DNA of 64,000 nucleotides from Tunicatimonas pelagia. GTDB taxonomy: Bacteria > Bacteroidota > Bacteroidia > Cytophagales > Cyclobacteriaceae. Positions 37,581 through 46,523 of this stretch are shown in pieces (within the stretch, counting starts at the first letter, position 1; each line of letters opens with the position of its first letter). Location: assembly GCF_030506325.1 (NCBI RefSeq), contig NZ_CP120683.1:2728001-2792000 (forward strand), read 5' to 3'. The notes under the pieces were generated by a model. That model saw nothing but the letters and a program-made list of their open reading frames with translations. It was not told the origin of the DNA and made no database searches. The position numbers were made by a program, and so were the translations under genes.

Positions 37581-39038
37581 ATGGATATTTTAGGGGAACA
37601 TTTTAATCAGTTAAATCGTCGGCATTTCCTGTCTCGCCTGAGTCTAGGTGTGGGTAGTTTGGCTTTAGGCAACCTGCTGGGTTGCGACTCAAAAAGTGGA
37701 TTGGGTGGAAATGCCCAACCAGAAGCCGGAATTCTGGATAATTTTCATATCGCCCCCAAAGCCAAGCGGGTTATTTATTTGTTCCAAAGCGGTGGGCCTT
37801 CCCAGATGGATCTGTTTGACTACAAACCCATGTTACGGAAGATGCACGGCGAAGAACTGCCCGCCTCAGTTCGCGGTGAACAGCGGCTGACGGGTATGAC
37901 GGCTAATCAGTCTTCTTTCCCGCTGGCGGCGCCTATGTTTGATTTTAGTCAATACGGACAAAGCGGGGCTTGGGTAAGTAACCTAATGCCGTATACGGCT
38001 GAAATTGCGGACGAACTGTGCTACATTAAAACGATGCATACCGAGGCAATTAATCATGATCCGGCTATCACGTTTTTTCAGACCGGATCTCAGCAGCCAG
38101 GTCGGCCCAGCATTGGTTCTTGGCTGAGCTACGGTTTGGGCAGCGATAATCAGAATTTGCCAACATTTATTGTGCTGCTTTCACGAGGAGCACAACGACC
38201 TCAGCCCATTTATTCCCGACTGTGGGGCAACGGATTTCTGGCTTCACTACATCAGGGCGTACAGTTTCGGGCAGGTAGCGATCCGGTATTGTACCTGAAT
38301 AATCCCGAGGGGATGGATGCTAAAACTCGTCGCGACGTATTAGATCATCTGAATGAGCTTAATACCAAGCGATTGCAAGACTTCGGCGATCCCGAAATTG
38401 AGTCGCGGATTGCTCAGTACGAAATGGCTTACCGCATGCAAACTTCCGTACCCGATGCGCTGGACTTATCGGATGAACCAGATAGCACTTTTGAGATGTA
38501 CGGAGAGGAAGCTCGTAAACCGGGAACCTACGCGGCCAATTGCTTACTAGCCCGTCGCTTAGCCGAACGAGACGTGAAATTTGTGCAACTCTATCATTTG
38601 GGCTGGGATCAGCACACTGATCTGCCCCGCGAAATCACTTCCCAAGCCCGCGATACTGACCGGGCTTCGGCTGCTTTGGTGAAGGATTTAAAGCAGCGGG
38701 GTTTGTTAGACGATACTTTAGTCGTTTGGGGCGGTGAGTTTGGGCGAACCAATTATTCGCAAGGACAACTAACGGCTAATAACTACGGTCGTGACCATCA
38801 CCCGCGTTGCTTCACGGTGTGGATGGCCGGGGGGGGAACCAAACCCGGCATCACCTACGGTGAAACCGATGAGTTCAGCTACAATATCGTCAAAGATCCG
38901 GTACACGTCCACGATTTTCAGGCTACGCTGTTGCACTTACTAGGCGTAGACCACGAACGGCTCACGTTCAAACATCAAGGGCGGCGTTATCGTCTGACGG
39001 ATGTTCATGGGCATATAGTGAAAGGCGTGCTGGCTTAG
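37581..39038 (+). CDS. DUF1501 family protein with Tat-type signal
   Basis: A 485-residue sulfatase-like-fold protein. The N-terminus has a twin-arginine signal (LNRRHFLSRLSLGVGSLALG) and a Cys in LLGCDS that may be lipidated. Family motifs are visible: KRVIYLFQSGGPSQMDLFDY, MHTEAINHDPAITFFQTG, YHLGWDQHTDL, DTLVVWGGEFGRT and GRDHHPRCFTVWMAGGG. The alkaline-phosphatase-superfamily-type metal residues may be the Asp and His in these motifs. It follows the PSD1 gene by 177 nt; the two families nearly always occur side by side. Confidence 0.92.
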   Translation: MDILGEHFNQLNRRHFLSRLSLGVGSLALGNLLGCDSKSGLGGNAQPEAGILDNFHIAPKAKRVIYLFQSGGPSQMDLFDYKPMLRKMHGEELPASVRGEQRLTGMTANQSSFPLAAPMFDFSQYGQSGAWVSNLMPYTAEIADELCYIKTMHTEAINHDPAITFFQTGSQQPGRPSIGSWLSYGLGSDNQNLPTFIVLLSRGAQRPQPIYSRLWGNGFLASLHQGVQFRAGSDPVLYLNNPEGMDAKTRRDVLDHLNELNTKRLQDFGDPEIESRIAQYEMAYRMQTSVPDALDLSDEPDSTFEMYGEEARKPGTYAANCLLARRLAERDVKFVQLYHLGWDQHTDLPREITSQARDTDRASAALVKDLKQRGLLDDTLVVWGGEFGRTNYSQGQLTANNYGRDHHPRCFTVWMAGGGTKPGITYGETDEFSYNIVKDPVHVHDFQATLLHLLGVDHERLTFKHQGRRYRLTDVHGHIVKGVLA

Positions 39039-39047
39039 TAATAAAGG

Positions 39048-39080
39048 AAAAAAGGGAAGCCCACGCCTCCCTTTTCGTTT
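39048..39080. terminator. Bidirectional terminator between convergent genes
   Basis: AAAAGGGA (39050-39057) and TCCCTTTT (39068-39075) form an 8-bp stem with a 10-nt loop. A-rich and T-rich flanks let it serve both the DUF1501 gene and the minus-strand operon ending at 39098. Confidence 0.7.
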
Positions 39081-39097
39081 ATCTTGCTGTTTCTCGT

Positions 39098-40627
39098 TTA
39101 TTCGTTTATCTCGCCGTCGGCATTTAAGCTCCAGCCAGCCGTCCAGTTAGTATCACCAATAGCTCCGGCGTAAGGAGCCGTATCGAAGAACTCACCTAGA
39201 GTAGACGGATCAAAACTTACGGTGGGTATCTCATCCGGCACGTAGCTATCCGAATCAATGCCAGAAACAAGCGTACTGTCTATATCAATCTGGTTATTAA
39301 ATTGTTCCCGCTGATTGTAGAAGATTAATCCGGCACCGCGCAGTGGCGATGGTCCCTCTTCTACATCTGGATCTTCCGTGCCAATGCCGTCATCCTGCAT
39401 GCCGCCAATTTGGAAAATAAAGGTGTGGGCAATAATATCTTGGCCTTCCTCGTAGCGTTGCAATCGGATACCATCGTCGGGATATTCAGCTACAATACCA
39501 TTGTAAAATCGGAACGGACCGGCATCATCACGAATTCTTGCGCCATCCAGGTCTTCGCCTTCATCGCGTCCGTTACCAATAAAAGTAGCATTGCTGATGG
39601 TTACTGGCTCACCATCGCGAATGTGCAAATCACGGTCGCCGTGGTCTACTTCCGAATCTATAATTAAGAATTGGGCATTTCCGGCGGCAGTCCGTAGATA
39701 GAAACCAGTGCTGGCGTCGGAAGTTGAGATACAGTGCTTAAACGCGAAGGTGCCTTCCCTAACGTAAAATCCATAGTTTCCGGAGAAGTAGGTTTGTACA
39801 TATTCCATCGGGGTAGAACTTACCTCACGAATGAAAAGAGCGGACTCTTCTTCGCCTCCTCCCGCGTACTCTACTCGAACGTACCGAAGTGAGAAGGGTG
39901 AATAACTCGGATCATCCTCATCGCCTCGCAGGATGAACCCACCCCAATCGCCCGGAGCGGCGGTCTGAGTTAATGTGTTTGCTGAGGTAAAAATGATAGG
40001 AGCTTCGGCAGTTCCTTCGGCAACCAAACGCCCTCCTTCCGTGATAATCGTTACCGGATTGGCGGTATCTACTGCTGCCAGAATTAAACTACCCGGTGGA
40101 ATATTCAAGGTGCCTCCCTCAGCTATTGTCACGCTGCTAGCAAATCGGTAGATTGAATCGGCACTTAGCGTTACTTCAGTAGCAATCGTTTCTGCACTAA
40201 ATTCTCGAAGCCCCCGGATAACATCTACCACAAAAGTCTCAGTCTGCTGTCGCCCATCTTGGTCGGTAACGGTAAACTCAATTGGTAAACTGCCGAAAGC
40301 AGCTTCAGTAGGAACAGTATAATTAAATGTTAAGGTATCCTCTACCGAGTTGAGCCCTTCTAGCGGTATAGTCCTCAAATCCGTACCGCTCTGCGAAGCG
40401 GTTAGTGAGGTAATCTCTGACAGCACATTGTAACGTATGACAATGGAGGCTACTGAATCGCGCTGGGTAGAGAAACTGGCTCCTTCAGGAAACTCCAAAA
40501 CAGGTTTGGGGGGAGTAAATCCCTCACGATCTTCGTCAAAGTCTTCGCAAGAAAGAACGAAAACTGATAGTAGAGCGATGGTATACAGACTAAAACGAAT
40601 GCGCTTTTTTATCATTGTTCTATTCAT
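39098..40627 (-). CDS. Surface lipoprotein with beta-helix-like repeats
   Basis: A 509-residue lipoprotein (signal ends VFVLSC) with an Ig/cadherin-like N-terminal region (about 35-165) and a solenoid-like C-terminal two-thirds. Bacteroidota-type segments appear such as PGDWGGFILRGDEDD, LRYVRVEYAGGGEEES, and repeated short strand patterns typical of right-handed beta helices. The start at 40627 overlaps the lipocalin-like gene stop by 4 nt (ATGA), supporting coupling; MIKKRIRF at 40615 is an alternative. No catalytic residues can be assigned. Last gene of the TonB-receptor operon, possibly a surface glycan-binding protein. Confidence 0.8.
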   Translation of the reverse strand: MNRTMIKKRIRFSLYTIALLSVFVLSCEDFDEDREGFTPPKPVLEFPEGASFSTQRDSVASIVIRYNVLSEITSLTASQSGTDLRTIPLEGLNSVEDTLTFNYTVPTEAAFGSLPIEFTVTDQDGRQQTETFVVDVIRGLREFSAETIATEVTLSADSIYRFASSVTIAEGGTLNIPPGSLILAAVDTANPVTIITEGGRLVAEGTAEAPIIFTSANTLTQTAAPGDWGGFILRGDEDDPSYSPFSLRYVRVEYAGGGEEESALFIREVSSTPMEYVQTYFSGNYGFYVREGTFAFKHCISTSDASTGFYLRTAAGNAQFLIIDSEVDHGDRDLHIRDGEPVTISNATFIGNGRDEGEDLDGARIRDDAGPFRFYNGIVAEYPDDGIRLQRYEEGQDIIAHTFIFQIGGMQDDGIGTEDPDVEEGPSPLRGAGLIFYNQREQFNNQIDIDSTLVSGIDSDSYVPDEIPTVSFDPSTLGEFFDTAPYAGAIGDTNWTAGWSLNADGEINE

Positions 40628-41073
40628 GGTGCGGCAGATAAATCAAAGGTATATTCGCCTGTAATTCCTTCGGTGCGTCCCACAGGGGCATTATCAAGCG
40701 TAAAGCGAAGCCGAAGTAATGCAGCATCGGTGCTGGTGGTAATACTGACCGGGATACCATTCATAATGAGCGTATTGAGGTCATCTTCAGCAAATTCCCA
40801 AGTGCCACTGGCACCAAAAGCCGGATCACCATCTTCAGTAGTCCAGGTATTATCTTCTGAGAATGTGATAGTAAAGTCGGTGAAGTCTACATTGGTTACA
40901 TCTACTCCATCATACGTTACTTGGTCGGCCGTCCAGGTTTTAGCCAGACGCTCGATTTGCTGCTGCTCATCGTTGGTTACCGGGCCATCGTCCCCGCCTT
41001 CTTCGTCGCACGAAAGCAGCAATGCGGTTAACCCAGCTATTAACAGATATTGAAGAGATCGTACAGTCACCAT
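40624..41073 (-). CDS. Lipocalin-like (DUF5004-like) lipoprotein
   Basis: A 149-residue lipoprotein with signal ending LLLSC and an acidic linker (DEEGGDDG). The remaining domain has an LAKTWTADQVTYDGVDV strand pair and FSEDNTWTTEDGDPAFGASG, the W-containing pattern of small Bacteroidota lipocalin-like proteins. Its ATG overlaps the stop of the T9SS protein by 1 nt, and its own stop overlaps the next start by 4 nt, so three genes are tightly coupled. Ligand unknown. Confidence 0.78.
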   Translation of the reverse strand: MVTVRSLQYLLIAGLTALLLSCDEEGGDDGPVTNDEQQQIERLAKTWTADQVTYDGVDVTNVDFTDFTITFSEDNTWTTEDGDPAFGASGTWEFAEDDLNTLIMNGIPVSITTSTDAALLRLRFTLDNAPVGRTEGITGEYTFDLSAAP

Positions 41074-42641
41074 TATTTCTTAATAAATTTTTGGGTGCTA
41101 ATTTTTCCGTTAGGCTCAGTGACGCGAACTAAATAGATACCCGCGTTCAAAGGAGACGTGTTTACTCCAATATATTTTTGGGATTTGGAAGCTGATACCT
41201 CTAGCATTTGTTGTCCCATCAGGTTAGTAATCGCTATTTGCTGGGCAATCATATCGTCGGAAAGCTGAATATATAATTGATTCCCTACCGATGGATTAGG
41301 AAATATCGCCCAATTATCTTGTTCGGGTAGTAACTCTGCCAGGTCGGTAACGGGGTTCAAATCTTTCAGTGGCCAATTGCGGTCGCCCAGTGGGCCGCCA
41401 TCGGTCGCTGCTGTAGCCGCAAAGTCAGTAGTACTGTAGCTAAGACTGTAAGGAAACTGCCAAGGAAGTGCTAAAGTCTGGTCTACTAATTGAAAAGCCG
41501 GAGAGCCGAAGAGATTCCAGTTAGGTGCCGTTGCATCGTCTAGGTTATCCAGCGTGGCCTGATCAATCACCATTTGGCTCACAACCGCCGCGCTGGGGAT
41601 GGGGGCATTTTCAAAGTTAACGGGCTCACTAAATGTTAATTCATCAACTAATGTAGTAGAGTCTAGATCAGTAGCCAGAAATACGTCGCTACTGTAGATA
41701 GGCCGATCAACTACTGTGTCGGGGCGAGCCGCTATTACCTCGGGCTGAGTGTACCAAAGATTATTGCGAATAATTGCCGTCTGCTCTACATCAGGGAATG
41801 TATTAACGGCAGCTTCGCCTACGGGTATGATCTCAAACGGATCGTCGGACCTTACCGAGCCTAAGAATCCAGCATTTACCATTAGGTTATTGACAAACAC
41901 GGTTTCAATAGTCTCATCTAGCTGAATAACGGTTTGTCCGAAATTCGTGAACGTATTGTTCGTAAATTCTCCGTAGCGTAAGAACCGCCCACCCGACAGG
42001 CGGATCGCCCGACTGGTAACATTGTACATAGTGCAATTACGTACCACCACTGAGTCGGTGTTGGTACGACAGTCAATAACCCGTCCATTGTTGGGTACTG
42101 AAGGTCGCCCCATGTTGCTAATAATAGAGTTCGTTAGGTAAACCTTAGCATTTACATTATCCAAACGCATTGCCGACTGACCAGAACCATCCAACCAGCA
42201 ATTGTCAATTCGTACCTCTACGTCATCGGCCCTGACCCGTAAAATACGCTGGATATACTGCCCTAATTCATCAATAGAGGTGATGTATAACCCTTCTAAT
42301 CTAATATCATTCAGTACTGTGAACGGACGAGCACTTTCACCCCCGCTGGTGGCAGCAGGCTGAATAATCGGCATTGCCCCGTCTCCCTCTTCGGCTCGGA
42401 TGTAAAGGGGAAAACCAGGATTCTGAATTTCACCTGTTGTCTTATACACTCCGTTACGGCGCAGCACGTAGACAGTGTTAAGACTTACCCGTTCGCCAGT
42501 ATCGGTGGTGTCGCCGCTAATCCTATCGTTAAGAATTCCAATCCGTTCGGGCTCAACAAATACTTCACGAAGCTCCTGGCCTCGCAGTTCAGATGCTACT
42601 AGAGTAAGTATGAATAAAGAATAAATATAAAATTTTTTCAT
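41073..42641 (-). CDS. T9SS type A cargo with right-handed beta-helix, polysaccharide-lyase-like
   Basis: A 522-residue secreted protein. A signal peptide (MKKFYIYSLFILTLVASELRG) precedes a parallel beta-helix (about 50-300) with repeats such as IRLEGLYITSIDEL, VEVRIDNCWLDGSGQSAM, VYLTNSIISNMG and VVRNCTMYNVTSRAIRLSGG. A C-terminal T9SS type A sorting domain (about 445-522) shows NWAIFPNPSVGNQLYI, NLMGQQMLEV and GIYLVRVTEPNGK. The fold recalls PL6/chondroitinase-B-like proteins, but I do not see a sure catalytic set. Located 18 nt after the TonB receptor, consistent with glycan handling at the cell surface. Confidence 0.85.
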   Translation of the reverse strand: MKKFYIYSLFILTLVASELRGQELREVFVEPERIGILNDRISGDTTDTGERVSLNTVYVLRRNGVYKTTGEIQNPGFPLYIRAEEGDGAMPIIQPAATSGGESARPFTVLNDIRLEGLYITSIDELGQYIQRILRVRADDVEVRIDNCWLDGSGQSAMRLDNVNAKVYLTNSIISNMGRPSVPNNGRVIDCRTNTDSVVVRNCTMYNVTSRAIRLSGGRFLRYGEFTNNTFTNFGQTVIQLDETIETVFVNNLMVNAGFLGSVRSDDPFEIIPVGEAAVNTFPDVEQTAIIRNNLWYTQPEVIAARPDTVVDRPIYSSDVFLATDLDSTTLVDELTFSEPVNFENAPIPSAAVVSQMVIDQATLDNLDDATAPNWNLFGSPAFQLVDQTLALPWQFPYSLSYSTTDFAATAATDGGPLGDRNWPLKDLNPVTDLAELLPEQDNWAIFPNPSVGNQLYIQLSDDMIAQQIAITNLMGQQMLEVSASKSQKYIGVNTSPLNAGIYLVRVTEPNGKISTQKFIKK

Positions 42642-42659
42642 CGAGTCAGTACGTAAAAT

Positions 42660-45600
42660 TTATTCTACCGAAAATCTGTAGCGGATACCCAAGTCGAAAG
42701 TAGCTCCGAAGAATTCTCGCTCAGACTCAAAGCGTTCGTCTAGAAGAAAGCTAGTAGGCGGTGCATCCGTTATGTTGTTCCAATTAGCGTACACTTGCCA
42801 GCGAGGAGTGATCTTTTGACTAGCCGTAGCATCCCAGCGGGTGAGAAGGCCCGTGAATGTATCGAAGGTTTCGTTGCTTCCTAACTCGTCAAAGCTATTG
42901 TCCTGAACGATGACTGAAACCCGACCGGAAAATCCACCTTTTTCGTAACCTAACGAAGCGTTGAAGGTCAAATCGGGCTGACCAGGAATAGAACCAAGAC
43001 GTTCGGTGTCTAGCGCAGTCGGATAGAAAAATGGTGCCTCGCGTTCGTCCAAAATAGCGAATAGGGGATAGAAAGTGCGAGAGTCAATTAGAGTGGCATT
43101 GGCTGATAGTACAATACCATCAAAGGGAGCAGGAAGCATTCGGAAGTTAGCCTGTATATCTATCTCTACTCCGCGTACCTCAGTGGTACTTGTTACATTA
43201 ATTGGTTGCTCAACTTCAAACCCAAAGAATTCGTCCCGCCGATCGGTTTCATTGAAGGTAGATTGTACGTCTACATTTTGCAGTTCTTTGTAAAATGCGC
43301 CGACCGTGAATAGTCCGAACTTATTGTAGAATGAGAAGAATACGTCGTAGTTCCAGGCGGTCATATGCTGAAGGCCTGGATTACCTAACCGAGCTTCAGC
43401 CTCAAAGCGGTTCACCGCCCGCCAGGGCACCAAATTTTGGAAATTGGGTCGGGCTAACGATTTAGTTAACGCTCCCCGAATATCAAACCAGTCGGTAATC
43501 TGATACTTTGCCTGAAACATAGGAAGTATTTCAGTGTAGGATATACTGTTGAGAGAATCGCGAACAATGGCCTGACCAACTTCTCCCTCACCAAGCTGAT
43601 CATCATCTTGTTGGAAAGTCTCAAAACCACGATAGTCGGCATCGGTGCGCTCTATCCGGACTCCACCTAACAGCATGAGATTTCCAATATTTACCTCACT
43701 CATTAGGTAGCCTGCACTGACTAGCTCCCGTGCTTCATAGTCTTCATTATCGATAAGGATTCGGCGGAAGTAATAATCATCGGAGAACCAGTCAGCCAGC
43801 CGATTTGCTTCGCGAACGTTGATACCCGGTCCAAAATTAATGTCACCATCTAAAAAGTCGCCGGCATCATAACTATCCTCTAGAAAGTTAGTCATGGCAA
43901 TTTGGGCGAACTGAGGCACCCGCGTGTACTCGTTGGGAAAGTCATTGATCAATGCGGCAAACCCATCTTCGGGTCCGTTTCCATTATCCCGAAACTCGAT
44001 AGCATCCTTAACCCGGTCAAAGTACCTAGCTTTTACTCCTCCTTTTATAAAACCGGCTACGTTAGATCCAATGCGAAAGTCTTTCTGTAAATCTAGCTGA
44101 AGCGTATAGATATCTTCGTCGGTTTCGTCCTCCCGCAAGCGAGCTCCCCCTCGGCGAAGGTACGCTTCGCCAGTCCGGTTGAAAGCGATACTTTCTAGCT
44201 CCTGAAAAGTGGTACCATCTTGGAAGCCGCCAATTGGAATCTGACTAGCGTCTAGGGCACTTTCCTCCCGAAAACCTAGTTCGTGCGAAAAGGGAGTCGT
44301 TTGACGGGTGAGTGAATACGAAGCTCGCCAATTAAATGCCCAGGTTTTATCAAACAAGCGATGCTCTCCGCTAAGTGTATTAGAAATGAGCCGGGTGCGA
44401 AGCTTGCGGTCGCGAATGTCGTAGTTTTGAAAATTGGAAGCTACACTGATTTGACGGCGGCGGCGAATCTCATTTCGTACAGTTTCGCCCCAAAGCGCAT
44501 TAAATAAAATGTTACCAGAAGCTCCCAGATCATAATCAAGCCCCAGGCTACCTCCGTAGCGACGGCGAACTTCGTTGATATCCGAGACTCGCTTAGCGGC
44601 TAGATTTAGTTGGCGGGTATCGGCGTTGTTATCCCAATCAGTTTGTAGTACATCAGAGCTACGGTTAGCTTGTTGGTAATTACCAGTAATGAGTACGCCT
44701 AATTTATTGTTTAGAAATCGATTACTTAAGCTGGCATTTACCCGCGGTTGCCCCCATTCATTAGCCACACTATTATAGCCTCCCGAAGCCCGTATATCAC
44801 CGTTTAGTCCGGCATCCGCTTTCTTGGCTACAAAGTTAACCGTCCCCCCAATGGCATCACCGTCTTTGTCGGGAGTGAGGGCTTTAAAAACTTCAATACC
44901 TGCGAGTTGCTCAGGAGCAATCATACTCAAATCTACCGAACGGTCGCTAGGGTCGGTAGAAGGAATACGCTCACCGTTAATCGTGATTGCATTGAAGCGA
45001 GGGGAAAGTCCGCGTACCACTACTTTCTGTCCCTCTCCGGCATTACGCTGAATAGCAATACCGGGTAAGCGGCCTACCGACTCGGCCGCGTTTTGGTCAG
45101 GCAGTTCTTCAATACGCTCTTTAGAAACTATGTTAACGATAGTGTTAGATGAAATCTGCCGGTTGATGGCGGCTTGCTGTCCTAGTGCCTGCCCCGTAAT
45201 AATCACCTCCTGGGTTAGGATTGCTTCGGGCTTTAGCTCTACATCAACATTCGTTGCGGCTCGGGCTTCAATATCAACTTCTATTTCTTTCGCATCGAAC
45301 CCGATAAATTGGTACACAATCGTCTGCTTACCCTCCGGCACATTTACCAATAAATAGTCGCCATCAATATCAGCTGTGGTACCGACATTCGTTCCTTTCA
45401 CTATGATGGTAGCTCCGGCTAACCCTTCACCAGTTTCTTCATCAGTGATAGTCCCTATTACTGCTCCGTACTCTTGCACCACAACGATCTTAGGGCGGGG
45501 GGCACGATGGTAGCCCTTAATCATGATTTGATGATTACGCTGCCGGACAATTAAGTTCTTACCCTGAAATAAGGTTTCTAGCACGTTGGCTACGCTTACA

Positions 45601-45854
45601 TCGTATACCTTTAGGTTGACCAGCTGGTCTTTATCTACATTTTGGCTGCTGTAGACAAAGCGAAACTCAGTTTGATTTTCTATTCGCAGTAAAGCTTCTT
45701 CTAACGTAACGTTAGTCAGATTAAGAGAGACTTTCACCTCCCGAATACTTCTGGCACTACTAGCCCAAGCCTCAGTTGTTGCGCCGAGGATTAATACAAC
45801 TCCGCACAGCAAACAGGCAAAGTGGTGCGAAGAGCGATGTAGAAGTTGGTTCAT
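42660..45854 (-). CDS. TonB-dependent receptor with STN domain (no SusD partner)
   Basis: A 1064-residue outer-membrane receptor: signal (1-32), STN (about 40-115, VSLNLTNVTLEEALLRIENQ), CarboxypepD_reg-like domain (about 130-210, GAVIGTITDEETGEGLAGAT), plug (about 225-345, with VGRLPGIAIQRNAGEGQKVV and GLSPRFNAITINGERIPSTD) and beta-barrel to a C-terminal aromatic end (LGIRYRFSVE). The plug motifs match TIGR01782-type receptors that import oligosaccharides without SusD. A free-standing DUF4974/STN-like gene lies 15 nt upstream, and a sigma/FecR pair lies about 1.7 kb away, so transduction by STN is likely. Confidence 0.92.
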   Translation of the reverse strand: MNQLLHRSSHHFACLLCGVVLILGATTEAWASSARSIREVKVSLNLTNVTLEEALLRIENQTEFRFVYSSQNVDKDQLVNLKVYDVSVANVLETLFQGKNLIVRQRNHQIMIKGYHRAPRPKIVVVQEYGAVIGTITDEETGEGLAGATIIVKGTNVGTTADIDGDYLLVNVPEGKQTIVYQFIGFDAKEIEVDIEARAATNVDVELKPEAILTQEVIITGQALGQQAAINRQISSNTIVNIVSKERIEELPDQNAAESVGRLPGIAIQRNAGEGQKVVVRGLSPRFNAITINGERIPSTDPSDRSVDLSMIAPEQLAGIEVFKALTPDKDGDAIGGTVNFVAKKADAGLNGDIRASGGYNSVANEWGQPRVNASLSNRFLNNKLGVLITGNYQQANRSSDVLQTDWDNNADTRQLNLAAKRVSDINEVRRRYGGSLGLDYDLGASGNILFNALWGETVRNEIRRRRQISVASNFQNYDIRDRKLRTRLISNTLSGEHRLFDKTWAFNWRASYSLTRQTTPFSHELGFREESALDASQIPIGGFQDGTTFQELESIAFNRTGEAYLRRGGARLREDETDEDIYTLQLDLQKDFRIGSNVAGFIKGGVKARYFDRVKDAIEFRDNGNGPEDGFAALINDFPNEYTRVPQFAQIAMTNFLEDSYDAGDFLDGDINFGPGINVREANRLADWFSDDYYFRRILIDNEDYEARELVSAGYLMSEVNIGNLMLLGGVRIERTDADYRGFETFQQDDDQLGEGEVGQAIVRDSLNSISYTEILPMFQAKYQITDWFDIRGALTKSLARPNFQNLVPWRAVNRFEAEARLGNPGLQHMTAWNYDVFFSFYNKFGLFTVGAFYKELQNVDVQSTFNETDRRDEFFGFEVEQPINVTSTTEVRGVEIDIQANFRMLPAPFDGIVLSANATLIDSRTFYPLFAILDEREAPFFYPTALDTERLGSIPGQPDLTFNASLGYEKGGFSGRVSVIVQDNSFDELGSNETFDTFTGLLTRWDATASQKITPRWQVYANWNNITDAPPTSFLLDERFESEREFFGATFDLGIRYRFSVE

Positions 45855-45869
45855 ATTAATTGTATAAGA

Positions 45870-46166
45870 TTATTCTCGAATGGTGATATGATCTCCGTTT
45901 ATTTCATAGCGAATATTTAGTATAAATGATAAATCCTGTAGTATGGCATCTAGACTCTGAGAAGAGAACCGGGCGGTAACTCGCTTGCTCTTTAGTTTCT
46001 TGTTTTTGATAGTGAAGACCACGCTGAAATGCTGGCTTAGTGTATCACAAACATTTGTTAAAGGCTGATCTCGAAAAATAAGCTCTCGTTTTTCTGCCAT
46101 TGAAGGCTCACTGCTTATAATCAACAGAAGCAATACAACAATTAATTGGAACGAAAGACTCTTCAT
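45870..46166 (-). CDS. Free-standing DUF4974/STN-like periplasmic domain protein
   Basis: A 98-residue exported protein: signal (MKSLSFQLIVVLLLLIISS) then a single small alpha/beta domain. The domain aligns by eye to the FecR C-terminus encoded at 48503: FRDQPLTNVCDTLSQHF against FDNQPLGEVFTELARWY, and RVTARF against RVTAKF. I chose ATG at 46166 because the frame's earlier ATG at 46232 adds a non-signal stretch and lies across a possible -7 element. It is 15 nt before the TonB receptor and probably co-transcribed. Function as a decoy or bridge in STN-FecR signalling is inference. Confidence 0.75.
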   Translation of the reverse strand: MKSLSFQLIVVLLLLIISSEPSMAEKRELIFRDQPLTNVCDTLSQHFSVVFTIKNKKLKSKRVTARFSSQSLDAILQDLSFILNIRYEINGDHITIRE

Positions 46167-46229
46167 TGAAATAGCTTTAAGACTCTTCGGTAATTTATGG
46201 ACGTAGCAAAAGCGATATACCCCTACAAT

Positions 46230-46237
46230 CAAAAGTA
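46230..46237 (-). promoter_or_regulatory. Possible -7 promoter element of the TonB-receptor operon
   Basis: On the minus strand TACTTTTG fits TAnnTTTG and lies 63 nt before the chosen start at 46166. No clear -33 element is seen. Confidence 0.3.
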
Positions 46238-46523
46238 TTTTCTTAGTTAGCTGATCTAGATGCTACTTTTCGCTTCTTATTTGATACACTCATATTTTCT
46301 CTCTATTGATACTGTGTCAAAAAGGAATCAAGGATATGAGCAGTTTATCTGCTTATCCGAACAGACTGTTCTGATGCGTGAAAATTGATTCTGCGTAGCC
46401 ACAGAACAATCAAATAAAATCAAGGATGACGGCGGCACTTACGGTTAATTATATAGTAACAATCATATTGTTTTTTGACTTCAAATAAGAATGAGTTAAT
46501 CGGACATTAATGATTTGAGGAGT
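46238..46523. other. Intergenic sequence upstream of the receptor operon
   Basis: With the short leader down to 46167 this is about 357 bases without a gene. Apart from the -7-like element I see no hairpin with a T tract and no hidden ORF of interest. Confidence 0.4.
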
